A DNA stretch of 64,000 nt, taken from NCBI GenBank assembly GCA_964441245.1, contig CAYTVR010000001.1, positions 1 through 64,000 of the forward strand. The letters run 5' to 3'. Position numbers and translations under genes: made by a program. Below the pieces are notes generated by a model. That model was given only the letters and a program-made list of their open reading frames with translations, was not told where the DNA came from and searched no databases. Below are positions 1 through 8,066 of this stretch, piece after piece (position 1 is the first letter of the stretch; each line of letters begins with the position of its first letter). The DNA is from JALZUU01 sp964441245. GTDB taxonomy: Bacteria; Bacteroidota; Bacteroidia; Chitinophagales; Saprospiraceae.

Positions 1-281
1 CTGGCGATCAATGCTTTGTCTGTAGACATGAAGCTCTATTTTAAAACAACTTCAACCTGTAAAACCTTATGATATTTAGTTCTTCAACAAATCCTATACG
101 TACGCATGTATCAACAGCATTTGTCTAAGAAGAGGATATTTTAATCGTTAAAAAATTTTCAAAACATAAAACGTCCATGTTAAACATAGTCTTTAACACA
201 CCAAGTTATGACTTTTTTCAACTTGGTAAGTTCTCCCGACCATACTTGTCGGGAACCTTAACTTAAAATAAAAATAGACTG
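1..281. other. Intergenic left edge with two small palindromic elements
   Basis: No coding region is seen here. A degenerate palindromic element lies at about 79-140: its left end (TTCTTCAACAAATC, 80-93) and right end (ATTTGTCTAAGAAG, 119-132) are imperfect inverted copies, and both ends recur at 29960-30080. A short hairpin CCCGAC/GTCGGG lies at 235-253, just upstream of the first gene. It has no T-run, so it is not a typical terminator. Confidence 0.5.
79..140. repeat. Dispersed palindromic element, copy 1
   Basis: The left terminus TTCTTCAACAAATC and right terminus ATTTGTCTAAGAAG are imperfect inverted repeats around a core of about 25 bp. The copy at about 29960-30080 has the same termini but a longer core. 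It is intergenic and encodes no protein, so it resembles a small non-autonomous or REP-like element. Only two copies are in this window, so family status is an inference. Confidence 0.4.
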
Positions 282-1280
282 ATGAAATCACTAATAATAT
301 TTTGTCTTTGGTTTTGCTTCTCGTATACCGCTTGTAATCCGCAGACGAATAAGACGCCAATCAATAAAAAAGCCGTACTAGCTTCTGTAGCTGACTCTAC
401 TCCAAAAAATAAAAACCCAGAACCTGTGAGTACTCCAAAAAAGCCTGATTTCACCTTACCTTATCAATTAGATCAACCAGCGAAAACCTTTAAACTACCG
501 CCAGCACTTAATGAGATTTCAGGATTGAGCTGTGGAGAAATGGGCAAATCCTTATGTGCCGTTCAAGACGAAAAAGGACGTATTTATCCAATTGATCCTA
601 ATGATGGAACCGTAGGTGAACCAGTGAAATTTTGGAAAAGTGGAGACTATGAAGGCATTGAACATGTCGGTAATACCATTTATGTAATTAAAAGTACAGG
701 AACCCTTTATGAAGTAAACAATATAGGAGAAGAAGAGCAAGATGTGATCAAATACAATACTTTTTTGACTAGAGAAAATGATGTAGAAGGTTTAGGATAT
801 GATAAAGATAAAAACTGTCTACTCATTGCTTGTAAAGGTTTACCAACAGGAGAGGATTCCTATGATGTGGCCAAAATGAAAAAAGAAGTTTATCGCTTCG
901 ACCTAAAGACTAAAACGCTGAGTAGCGAACCAGCATTTGTCATTACGCAACAGATGCTATATGATTTTCTCATGAAGTATGACATGGGATCAAAAAGTGA
1001 TAAAATGCTTAATTATTTTCAACCTAATCGGAGTTTGTTGTTTAGCCCTTCAGCTTTAGGAGTACACCCCATTTCCAAAGACATTTACATTTTATCATCC
1101 GTAAAGAAAATTTTAATCGTACTAGGCCAGTCTGGTGAAGTAAAACACATCACGCTTTTGAATAAAAGATTGCATCGCCAACCAGAAGGATTAACCTTTA
1201 ATGAGGAGGGCGTTTTGTTTATTTCTAATGAAGGAAAAGAAGGAATCGCCAAAATACATCGATTTGATTATTTACAGTAA
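282..1280 (+). CDS. Lipoprotein of the SdiA-regulated / beta-propeller type
   Basis: This is a 332-residue exported protein. The N-terminus has a short hydrophobic stretch ending in a lipobox (SYTAC), so it is probably a lipoprotein anchored at Cys18. A low-complexity Lys/Pro/Thr linker follows to about residue 60. From about residue 70 to the end, the pattern (LNEISGLSC, SGDYEGIEHV, NDVEGLGYD, PSALGVHP, PEGLTF) matches the repeated E-G-L/I blade motif of SdiA-regulated and phytase-like beta-propellers. In many Bacteroidota such proteins are annotated as SdiA-regulated lipoproteins of unknown substrate. It stands alone, with 225 bp before the next gene on the same strand. The family call is from motif recognition; no enzymatic role can be assigned. 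Confidence 0.75.
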   Translation: MKSLIIFCLWFCFSYTACNPQTNKTPINKKAVLASVADSTPKNKNPEPVSTPKKPDFTLPYQLDQPAKTFKLPPALNEISGLSCGEMGKSLCAVQDEKGRIYPIDPNDGTVGEPVKFWKSGDYEGIEHVGNTIYVIKSTGTLYEVNNIGEEEQDVIKYNTFLTRENDVEGLGYDKDKNCLLIACKGLPTGEDSYDVAKMKKEVYRFDLKTKTLSSEPAFVITQQMLYDFLMKYDMGSKSDKMLNYFQPNRSLLFSPSALGVHPISKDIYILSSVKKILIVLGQSGEVKHITLLNKRLHRQPEGLTFNEEGVLFISNEGKEGIAKIHRFDYLQ

Positions 1281-1348
1281 TAAATTACTCTTGTTGAGGA
1301 CTTCTTTAGAAATATCCCTCTTTTTCATCAACAAATACGAGAAATGTT

Positions 1349-1356
1349 TATTTTTG
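1349..1356 (+). promoter_or_regulatory. Candidate -7 box for the E2 gene
   Basis: TATTTTTG matches the Bacteroidota -7 consensus TAnnTTTG. It lies about 150 nt upstream of the E2 start. No TTG is seen at the usual -33 distance, so this is a weak call. Confidence 0.3.
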
Positions 1357-1505
1357 TAGCCAAAGATCTGAAGCTTTAGTGTAAACGTAATACCTACAGC
1401 GCTAGATTCTAAGTAATATGAGCAACTAAAAACTTGAAATTTAGTTTAAAATAAAGTTGTTTTAGAAATCCAATATCAAAAATATCACCCAACGATCTAA
1501 ATAAT

Positions 1506-2765
1506 ATGAGTGTTATAGAAATGAAAGTCCCAGTCATCGGGGAATCCGTTACAGAAGTTACCTTGTCTCAATGGTTAAAAGGCAATGGCGATTTCGTCAA
1601 TATTGATGAAGCTATTTGCGAATTTGAATCTGATAAAGCTACTTTAGAATTTCCTGCAGAAGCTGCTGGAAAATTGACATGGGTAGCTGGAGAAGGAGAT
1701 GATTTAGAAATCGGCGCACTAGTAGCCAAAATCGATACAAGTGTAAAAGCTCCTAAATCAGCATCCACACCAGAAAAAAGCGCTCCAGTAAAAGAAGCGG
1801 TAACCGTCAACGAACCTGCTCCTGTGGCAGAAGTAGCAGCACCAGATTCTTATGCAGCGGGACATCCTTCACCTGCTGCTGCCAAACTAATGAAAGAAAA
1901 TAATCTGTCTGCTACGGATGTGGTCAGTACTGGAAAAGGCGGTCGGATCACCAAAGAAGACGTATTGACTGCTATTAAAAATAAAAAATCAGCTCCAGCG
2001 GCAAAACCAGCTAATGGTAAACCTGCTCCTGCTGTAGCAAAATCAACCACTGCATATAGTCGAGAAACTTCTCGAAAACGAATGACTCGGATGCGTCGTA
2101 CCATTGCTGCTAACTTAGTAGCTTCTAAAAATCAAACAGCGATGTTGACTACTTTTAACGAAGTAGATTTGTCAGGCGTAAAGGCACTTAGAAAAAAATA
2201 TCAAGAAGAGTTTGTTGAAAAATATGGTGTGAAATTAGGCTTTATGTCCCTATTCTCGAAAGCCTGTGCCAAAGCGCTAATGGAAATGCCAGATGTCAAT
2301 GCTCAACTCGATGTTGAAAAAAATGAAATCATTTACCATGATTATGTAGATATTTCAATTGCGATTTCTACGCCAACAGGTTTGGTGGTTCCTCCAGTTC
2401 ATAACGTGGAATCCATGAAATTTCACGAAATAGAATTAAAAATAAAAGAATTAGCTGGTAAAGCTCGTGCAAATAAATTGACGATAGATGAAATGAGTGG
2501 GGGTACTTTTGCGATTACGAATGGTGGTGTTTTTGGCTCTTTAGTGAGTACACCAATTATTAATCAACCACAATCAGCGATTTTAGGAATGCATACCATT
2601 CAAGAAAGACCGATTGCGGTCAACGGAGAAGTGGTGATTCGCCCAATGATGTACCTAGCATTATCATACGATCATCGAATTATTGATGGAAGTACCTCGG
2701 TTACATTTCTCGTAAGAGTGAAAAAATTATTAGAAGATCCAGTAAAATTATTATTGGATGTATAA
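1506..2765 (+). CDS. odhB: 2-oxoglutarate dehydrogenase E2 (dihydrolipoyllysine succinyltransferase)
   Basis: The 419-residue E2 component transfers the succinyl group from lipoyl-lysine to CoA in the TCA cycle. Domains in order: one lipoyl domain (residues about 3-76) with the lipoylated lysine at K44 in the ESDKATLE motif; an Ala/Pro/Lys-rich linker; a peripheral subunit-binding domain (about 119-157, HPSPAAAKL to GGRITKEDVL); a second flexible linker; and the catalytic acyltransferase domain (about 190-419) with the HRIIDG active-site motif (H390, D394). A single lipoyl domain and the E2o-like catalytic core favour succinyltransferase over the pyruvate enzyme. The usual neighbour sucA (E1) is not adjacent: the upstream gene is a lipoprotein. 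A strong hairpin at 2969-2996 probably ends the transcript. Confidence 0.9.
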   Translation: MSVIEMKVPVIGESVTEVTLSQWLKGNGDFVNIDEAICEFESDKATLEFPAEAAGKLTWVAGEGDDLEIGALVAKIDTSVKAPKSASTPEKSAPVKEAVTVNEPAPVAEVAAPDSYAAGHPSPAAAKLMKENNLSATDVVSTGKGGRITKEDVLTAIKNKKSAPAAKPANGKPAPAVAKSTTAYSRETSRKRMTRMRRTIAANLVASKNQTAMLTTFNEVDLSGVKALRKKYQEEFVEKYGVKLGFMSLFSKACAKALMEMPDVNAQLDVEKNEIIYHDYVDISIAISTPTGLVVPPVHNVESMKFHEIELKIKELAGKARANKLTIDEMSGGTFAITNGGVFGSLVSTPIINQPQSAILGMHTIQERPIAVNGEVVIRPMMYLALSYDHRIIDGSTSVTFLVRVKKLLEDPVKLLLDV

Positions 2766-2783
2766 AAGCTTAAAGGAGCTTTA

Positions 2784-2967
2784 AGAGTTTGTTTAAAATT
2801 TATTTTAGAGTAAAAATCAATAATTTATGGTTCAGGCGAACTAAAAAATAATGCGTTTAGCGATCTAAACAAATTCTTTTTAAGGAAGACAGGCCTGTCC
2901 CGACAAACTTGTCGAGGTTCATAAAGTATTGTTTTTCAGACAATAGAAATTTAAACATACTCTAATT
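2784..2967. repeat. Dispersed palindromic repeat split by about 120 bp
   Basis: The left part (about 2784-2823, containing GTTTAAAATTTATTTTAGAG and AAAATCAAT) and right part (about 2940-2967, CAATAGAAATTTAAACATAC) match the continuous element at 23187-23245. Here they are separated by about 120 bp carrying its own hairpin (CCCGACAAACTTGTCG near 2900-2915). The simplest reading is an insertion into one copy at a CAAT sequence, or a deletion in the other. Confidence 0.55.
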
Positions 2968-2968
2968 A

Positions 2969-3001
2969 CTGGACATTTGAATCATCAAATGTCCAGTTTT
3001 G
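2969..3001 (+). terminator. Rho-independent terminator after odhB
   Basis: A perfect 12-bp stem (CTGGACATTTGA, 2969-2980, with TCAAATGTCCAG, 2985-2996) with a 4-nt loop is followed by TTTTGT. It lies about 200 nt after the E2 stop codon. Confidence 0.75.
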
Positions 3002-3217
3002 TATAAATCAAAAAATTAAAAGGAAGCATTGATCCTTTACTACCTTTAAAACCTATCAATAGCTTCCATTGTTTACTAAAAAAACACCTTCCATATTGGC
3101 GTTGTTTTTGTAATATTTGATTGTTACAACTGGCCATTTTAGATCAGTTGCATCGATTCTTTTATAGAAATTGAATAAAACAAAAGAAAAACAACACAAA
3201 CACAAATAACCAATAAA

Positions 3218-3742
3218 ATGACCCTCAAAGAGTTTTTTGAATTATTAGCAGAAAATCCGGCCTATTTACTGGCTTATTTTTTAATGATCCCAATAACAGC
3301 CGCTATCGCAGGTTTTATGGGCAAAGGAGAAGGGCACATTGCACCTTGGAAATATCTATATTCTGCCTTGGTGTACCTGGTTTGTGTTCCTGGGATTTTC
3401 GCTATTACCTTAAATATATACCTATTCTTATTTGAAAAAATAAGCATCTTCGAATCTGATATTTATACTCAAATTATTCCGATTCTTTCTATGGTCGTTA
3501 CCTTGTTAATCGCCAAGCGAAACGTACCCTTGGATAGAATTCCAGGATTTGGAAACGTATCGGGATTGTTTATGTTGATTTTTTCTGTACTCATAGTGAT
3601 GTGGCTTCTCGATAGAACCCGAATCTATGTAGTTGCTTTTACACATATGCCGTTTTACTATGTTGGTTTAATTTTTATTGGACTCTTAGTGATGTTTCGC
3701 TTTGGAGTATCCAAATTATTTAAATCACCAGAAAGGACATAA
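3218..3742 (+). CDS. Hypothetical inner-membrane protein
   Basis: The 174-residue protein has five likely membrane segments: residues about 14-36, 47-72, 85-100, 112-130 and 140-160. A short soluble N-terminus comes first and a Lys-rich tail (SKLFKSPERT) last. No catalytic motif is recognised. It is monocistronic, flanked by a terminator upstream and about 200 bp of empty sequence downstream. The loop at residues 36-44 (GKGEGHIAPW) and the Arg/Lys content suggest a cytoplasmic C-terminus, but the topology is inferred. I do not recognise the family. Confidence 0.7.
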   Translation: MTLKEFFELLAENPAYLLAYFLMIPITAAIAGFMGKGEGHIAPWKYLYSALVYLVCVPGIFAITLNIYLFLFEKISIFESDIYTQIIPILSMVVTLLIAKRNVPLDRIPGFGNVSGLFMLIFSVLIVMWLLDRTRIYVVAFTHMPFYYVGLIFIGLLVMFRFGVSKLFKSPERT

Positions 3743-3952
3743 ATGGCATTAGTCATTGGTTGCTGGTTATTGGTCGCACTCGAATAGAACTAATAATCAA
3801 CAACTAATTTCTAACGACGAACCTTACAATACCAAACCAAACTTACCATTTGCCACCTATTTTCGATTATTAATGTCATCAATACATTGATAGATTAGCC
3901 CTCGGCTACTCTATTGTGAAATATTATTAATCTGAAAAGGGAAAAAATATAT

Positions 3953-6139
3953 TTGTTCTTTTACTTTTGTTGTGTTTGGTTGGTCAGCCATTCGCAAGAA
4001 CAGATGGTGCATGCCTATAAGACAGATACTCCTATCCATATTGACGGTCGAATGAATGAGTCCGTTTGGAAAGAAGAACTTTGTATCACCAACTTTCAGA
4101 TGTCCTATCCACACGATACACTTCCTGCCAAATCCAAAACCTTTGTCCAAATTCTTTTTGATGATAAAAATTTATACATCGGAGCTATTTGTAAAGATAA
4201 AATACCTGGGGACTATGTCGTACAATCACTTAAACGAGATTTTGATTTTAAGGTCAATGATGCTTTTGCCATCTTCATAGATGCCTTTAGTGATGCAACG
4301 AATGGACTGGGCTTTGCCGTGAATCCTTATGGCGTTCAATGGGATGGCATCATTGCTAATGGAGGAAACAAAAGCATTTCTACAGATTGGGACGGGCGAT
4401 GGTTTGCAGAAGTTTGGCATCATCCATTAGAGCAATATTGGTCCGTTGAGATTGCGATACCTTTAAAGACGCTTCGCTTCAACGACGCATCCAATGAATG
4501 GCGCATTAATTTCGCTCGAAATGATTTGAAACGAAATGAGTTATCCACTTGGGTGCCCATTCCTCGTGGTTTTGAAGCGACGACTTTATCCAGAATGGCT
4601 CCACTAGTCTGGGAGAAAGCTCCGCAAAAACCAGGACCAAGTATCGCGCTAAATCCTTACATGGCAGCCACCGCTGTTACAAAATATGATAGCCAAGATA
4701 AAATTGATTGGGGTTCTGTTTCAGGAATTGATGCGAAGGTGGCTTTAACCTCTTCTCTCAATTTAGACATTACAGTCAACCCAGATTTTTCACAAGCAGA
4801 AGTAGATCAACAAGTCATAGACTTACAGCGATTTGAATTATTTTTTCCAGAACGACGGCCTTTCTTTTTAGAAAATAGTGATCTTTTCGCCCTTTTGGGA
4901 AATAGTAGAATACGGCCTTTTTTCTCTAGACGAATTGGTGGTGCAGGTACGGATCCCTTGAAAATTCATTTTGGAGCTAGAGTTAGTGGAAAGTTAAATC
5001 GAGATTGGCGCATTGGTTTAATGAGTATGCAAACAGAAGCTGCACCCGGTACTGAATATAAAAATCAAAACTTTAGTGTTGGCACCATTCAAAGAAGAAT
5101 TTTAAAAGGCTCAAGTATTACGGCTTTTCTAACCAGTAGGCAATCCTATAATCATAGGAAACCTATCGACGATTTTAATCGAGTCACTGGATTAGAATTT
5201 GATTATCGATCCGAAGATTCGAAGATAACAGGTAAAGCTTTTTTACATTATGCCTTTACAGAAAAAAAACAATCTAATGCGATTGCTTATAGTTCAAAGG
5301 TTCGTTATAAAACACAAAAATTTTCTGTCTTCTTGGGCTTAGATGCGGCAGAAGAAAACTATGTAACCGACATCGGATATGTTCCTCGATTATATCATGA
5401 GAATCAAGCAACAGATAGCATACATACTATTCCTTATGCCCATTTGAGAACGAATGGCTATTATCGCTTTTTTGTAAAAAATGGTAGTAATATTGATTTC
5501 TTTGGCCCTGAAGTTCACTTTGATTTATTCATGGACAGCAATTTTAAATATCAAGAGTATACCTCTTCCTTGAGCATGGTTTTGCAAATGACGAATACAA
5601 GTCGGTTGTCACTCGCTTATGAGCATTATTCGCCGATATTGTTTTTCCCTTTTGTCTTAAGCAGTTTGGACCAAGCTTTTCCCGCAGGGAATTATACCAA
5701 TGATCGAATTACCATGACCTATGATACCGGTAAGCGAAAAAATATTTTTGGTAAACTAAAAGTAGGATACGGTGGAGAATACATGGGCAAACATTTGGAC
5801 ATCAGAGGAGACTTAAATTATCGAATGCATCGTCAATTGACCTTTGGTCTCAGTTTTTCTCAACAAAACATTGGCGGATTACCTGATGGATTCGGTGAAG
5901 TCAAATATACCTTGGTGGGTTCCAAACTAGAACTATCCTTTACCCGTAATCTATTCTTCACGACTTTTCTACAATACAATACCCAAAAAGATAATTTCAA
6001 TATCAATAGCCGTTTCAATTGGCGCTTCCATCCCATGTCCGATTTGTTTTTGGTTTACACCGAAAATTATCGAACGGAAAACTTAGCGGTTAAAGATCGA
6101 GCTTTAGTCTTGAAGTTGAATTATTGGATTGGCTTATAA
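3953..6139 (+). CDS. DUF5916-type outer-membrane protein with CBM9-like N-terminal domain
   Basis: The roughly 728-residue protein is predicted to be exported. The mature N-terminus (about residues 20-210) contains the carbohydrate-binding-module-9-like pattern IHIDGRMNESVWKEE, then IAIPLKTLRF and WRINFARND. The remainder, with alternating aromatic strands and phrases such as FFPERRPFFLEN and LFFSRRIGG, matches the beta-barrel half of DUF5916 proteins common in Bacteroidota. The function of that family is unknown; a role at the outer membrane is inferred. The listed start is TTG and leaves a signal peptide without basic residues. The frame stays open upstream to a stop at 3917, and a CTG at 3932 would add LKREKIY, giving a normal n-region. 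No ATG exists in this upstream stretch, so the start is uncertain. Confidence 0.8.
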   Translation: MFFYFCCVWLVSHSQEQMVHAYKTDTPIHIDGRMNESVWKEELCITNFQMSYPHDTLPAKSKTFVQILFDDKNLYIGAICKDKIPGDYVVQSLKRDFDFKVNDAFAIFIDAFSDATNGLGFAVNPYGVQWDGIIANGGNKSISTDWDGRWFAEVWHHPLEQYWSVEIAIPLKTLRFNDASNEWRINFARNDLKRNELSTWVPIPRGFEATTLSRMAPLVWEKAPQKPGPSIALNPYMAATAVTKYDSQDKIDWGSVSGIDAKVALTSSLNLDITVNPDFSQAEVDQQVIDLQRFELFFPERRPFFLENSDLFALLGNSRIRPFFSRRIGGAGTDPLKIHFGARVSGKLNRDWRIGLMSMQTEAAPGTEYKNQNFSVGTIQRRILKGSSITAFLTSRQSYNHRKPIDDFNRVTGLEFDYRSEDSKITGKAFLHYAFTEKKQSNAIAYSSKVRYKTQKFSVFLGLDAAEENYVTDIGYVPRLYHENQATDSIHTIPYAHLRTNGYYRFFVKNGSNIDFFGPEVHFDLFMDSNFKYQEYTSSLSMVLQMTNTSRLSLAYEHYSPILFFPFVLSSLDQAFPAGNYTNDRITMTYDTGKRKNIFGKLKVGYGGEYMGKHLDIRGDLNYRMHRQLTFGLSFSQQNIGGLPDGFGEVKYTLVGSKLELSFTRNLFFTTFLQYNTQKDNFNINSRFNWRFHPMSDLFLVYTENYRTENLAVKDRALVLKLNYWIGL

Positions 6140-6148
6140 GCTATTGTT

Positions 6149-6174
6149 AAGCGAATAGGAAATGGTTCGCTTTG
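6149..6174. terminator. Weak bidirectional hairpin between convergent genes
   Basis: AAGCGAA (6149-6155) pairs with TTCGCTT (6166-6172), followed by TGTTT. It sits between the stop at 6139 on plus and the stop at 6176 on minus. The stem is only 7 bp, so confidence is modest. Confidence 0.4.
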
Positions 6175-6175
6175 T

Positions 6176-6997
6176 TTAATCATTGAGTTCTACCAACAAT
6201 TTTTCATTTTCTATTTGCTTGCTAACTTTTCGCAATTCCTTGCGCTTTCCTTGATTCTTGTAACAATAGGCGAGTATGAATTTTTTCATTTCAGAGGCTT
6301 TAATATTTTTATCATCCAACTTTAGTTTATCTATTTTTTTGATCACCTTTTTATACTTTCCTAAATAAGCATCATTTCTTAGTTGAGACAAAATGGCCAT
6401 TTGTTTTAGTTCTTTAGATGCAGCATTCTTTTCACACTTTTTAAAATAAAATTTACTTTTAGATAAAATTTTTCGTTTGATGTCCTTATTTTCAATTGTG
6501 CTTCCTATGCTTCTAAACTCTTCGGCTAAGTTATAATGCTCATTCGAAGTGACTGTTTTCTGATTGATAAGAGGGATTAACTTTTCATTCAATTCACCCA
6601 ATGTCTCAGGGAATGAATTTAGTATGTTGAAATATTCATTAGCTCCTCTAAATCCTTTCTTGTCATATAGTAGATCTTCGTTTGCAGTGAGTATCAATAC
6701 GCGTGGTATGAAATTGACTTTATATCGTGCTGCTAGTTTTTTATTTATCGTAATATCTACTTTGAGCAATACGAATTGCTGATGTAATTTTTCAAATTCT
6801 TCCGTCTCCCATACTTCTTCATCCATCCTCAAACAAGGTTTACACCAGGTCGCCCAAAAGTCCAAAATGATCAGCTTATTTTCAGCTAAAGCTATCGCCT
6901 TAGCGGTTGTAAAATCATGGACGACTTGTCCAATTCCTTTAGTATTTCCGATGGTGATTAAAGCGAAAATTAGTAATACCTTTTTGATTTGATTCAT
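6176..6997 (-). CDS. Exported thioredoxin-like protein with C-terminal helical region
   Basis: The 273-residue protein starts with a signal peptide (residues 1-24, ending IGNTKGIGQ). A thioredoxin fold follows, with the redox motif WCKPC (C52 and C55) in the context ILDFWATWC, and a cis-Pro loop (NFIPRVLIL, about residue 98). This resembles the DsbD-gamma / thioredoxin_7 type that reduces periplasmic disulfides or handles cytochrome and envelope thiols. The C-terminal 140 residues are Lys-rich and helical with TPR-like spacing, and I do not recognise them. It lies downstream of, and on the same strand as, the toxin cluster, 23 bp after the small ORF ending at 7021. Co-transcription is possible, but a functional link is not shown. 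Confidence 0.8.
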   Translation of the reverse strand: MNQIKKVLLIFALITIGNTKGIGQVVHDFTTAKAIALAENKLIILDFWATWCKPCLRMDEEVWETEEFEKLHQQFVLLKVDITINKKLAARYKVNFIPRVLILTANEDLLYDKKGFRGANEYFNILNSFPETLGELNEKLIPLINQKTVTSNEHYNLAEEFRSIGSTIENKDIKRKILSKSKFYFKKCEKNAASKELKQMAILSQLRNDAYLGKYKKVIKKIDKLKLDDKNIKASEMKKFILAYCYKNQGKRKELRKVSKQIENEKLLVELND

Positions 6998-7020
6998 TTT
7001 ATTTTTACGATTTTATATTC

Positions 7021-7233
7021 TTAAAGTTGAGTTATTGGATTGTAAAATGACTTGCTACATCCTACCATTGATGCATAAAAATTCGAAGATAACGGTTCTT
7101 GCGATAAGATAGTCAATTCCTCAGCGACTATACAAGGATCAAAATCACGGCCTAATATTCTTTCTGTAAAAACTTCATAAATACGAAACAGCACATCCAA
7201 AAAAGCTTCATCATTCAATGCGACTTCTGCCAT
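7021..7233 (-). CDS. Small hypothetical protein downstream of the immunity candidate
   Basis: From its only ATG this ORF encodes 70 residues (start MAEVALNDEAFLDV, end NPITQL). The same frame stays open upstream, without ATG, GTG or TTG, for about 42 codons as far as a TGA inside the end of the upstream gene. The extension encodes plausible protein (IYIEGIEIDLIVIEKK, then KYLEFPNN), and it begins where the upstream gene ends in an A8 run (7342-7349). The real product may therefore be about 105-110 residues, made from a non-standard start or by frameshift, or this may be the 3-prime part of a decayed second immunity gene. No family is recognised. Its position after a toxin-immunity pair suggests a second immunity-type protein, which is an inference. 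Confidence 0.5.
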   Translation of the reverse strand: MAEVALNDEAFLDVLFRIYEVFTERILGRDFDPCIVAEELTILSQEPLSSNFYASMVGCSKSFYNPITQL

Positions 7234-7349
7234 GACAAAGTTGTTTGGAAATTCTAGATATTTAATTTTATGGGTCTTTTTTTCTATGACGATAAGATCT
7301 ATCTCAATTCCTTCAATATAAATATAATCTTGGTTTTCTTGTATTTTTT

Positions 7350-7991
7350 TTAAAAATCGATAAGATCAAATCCAGTTAGACCTCTATTTTTTAATCGATT
7401 CGCCATCTTTTTCGATATATAGAACCCAGATACAGATCCTTCAACTCTCAATTGAATCCTAAAAAAATCTAACTCATTATCTTTTTTTAGTACCAATTGG
7501 TTACATCGAATTCCATATTTTCCCTCTTGAATATAGAAATCATTAATAGATGAAATAGAAATGTCTTCCCAAGTATTTTTTTGGGGATCAGCATAAAAAG
7601 AAGTCATCGAAGTCCTTGAAAAGTCACTTTGGGAGAAATCTATCATTTCATTAGAATGATATGGAAAATGAAGAAAATTGAAATTATAATATTCATATTG
7701 AAATAATACCTTCTGATCAAAAATATTATATTGAGAAATTTTAAAAAGAGATAATTCATTCACAAATTGGTCACTACATAAAAGACTTACAGGAATGCTT
7801 AATGCATTAGTGATTAAATCCGGTAAATATGAGAGTTTTCGATTTACTCTAAAACAAGGTAAGGTCAATTCATAGTCGATTAATTCACCAGCTTTTATAT
7901 TATTAAGTTGGCTAATGTGATATTCCTTGTCGTATATTTTACTATTGGGATATACTTCTTTTGTAAAAGGATTAAACTTAAAAAAAGTCAT
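7350..7991 (-). CDS. Probable immunity protein (Imm11/Imm43, DUF1629-like)
   Basis: The 213-residue soluble protein has no signal peptide. The C-terminal signature FYISKKMANRLKNRGLTGFDLIDF resembles the ending of DUF1629-type (Imm11/Imm43) immunity proteins, which typically close with a serine or lysine-rich helix and a GxTGxxF strand. The rest is all-beta and rich in Phe and Tyr, with no catalytic motif. It lies 75 bp downstream of the AHH-nuclease lipoprotein on the same strand, the normal toxin-then-immunity order. It would neutralise the nuclease in the cytoplasm of the producer or a sibling. The family assignment rests on the short C-terminal pattern and on position, so it is moderate. 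The last codons overlap an A8 run that may allow slippage. Confidence 0.6.
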   Translation of the reverse strand: MTFFKFNPFTKEVYPNSKIYDKEYHISQLNNIKAGELIDYELTLPCFRVNRKLSYLPDLITNALSIPVSLLCSDQFVNELSLFKISQYNIFDQKVLFQYEYYNFNFLHFPYHSNEMIDFSQSDFSRTSMTSFYADPQKNTWEDISISSINDFYIQEGKYGIRCNQLVLKKDNELDFFRIQLRVEGSVSGFYISKKMANRLKNRGLTGFDLIDF

Positions 7992-8066
7992 GTTAAATCT
8001 GTTTTCAAATTAAATACATTAAGGATGGTTTACTACTAAATCATCCTCAATGTATTATATTAAATG

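Larger units (their letters stand above)
2766..3217. other. Intergenic region of 452 bp
   Basis: No gene is seen. The stretch holds the split palindromic repeat (2784-2967), the rho-independent terminator of the E2 gene (2969-3001), and about 200 bp of AT-rich sequence before the next gene. Confidence 0.5.
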
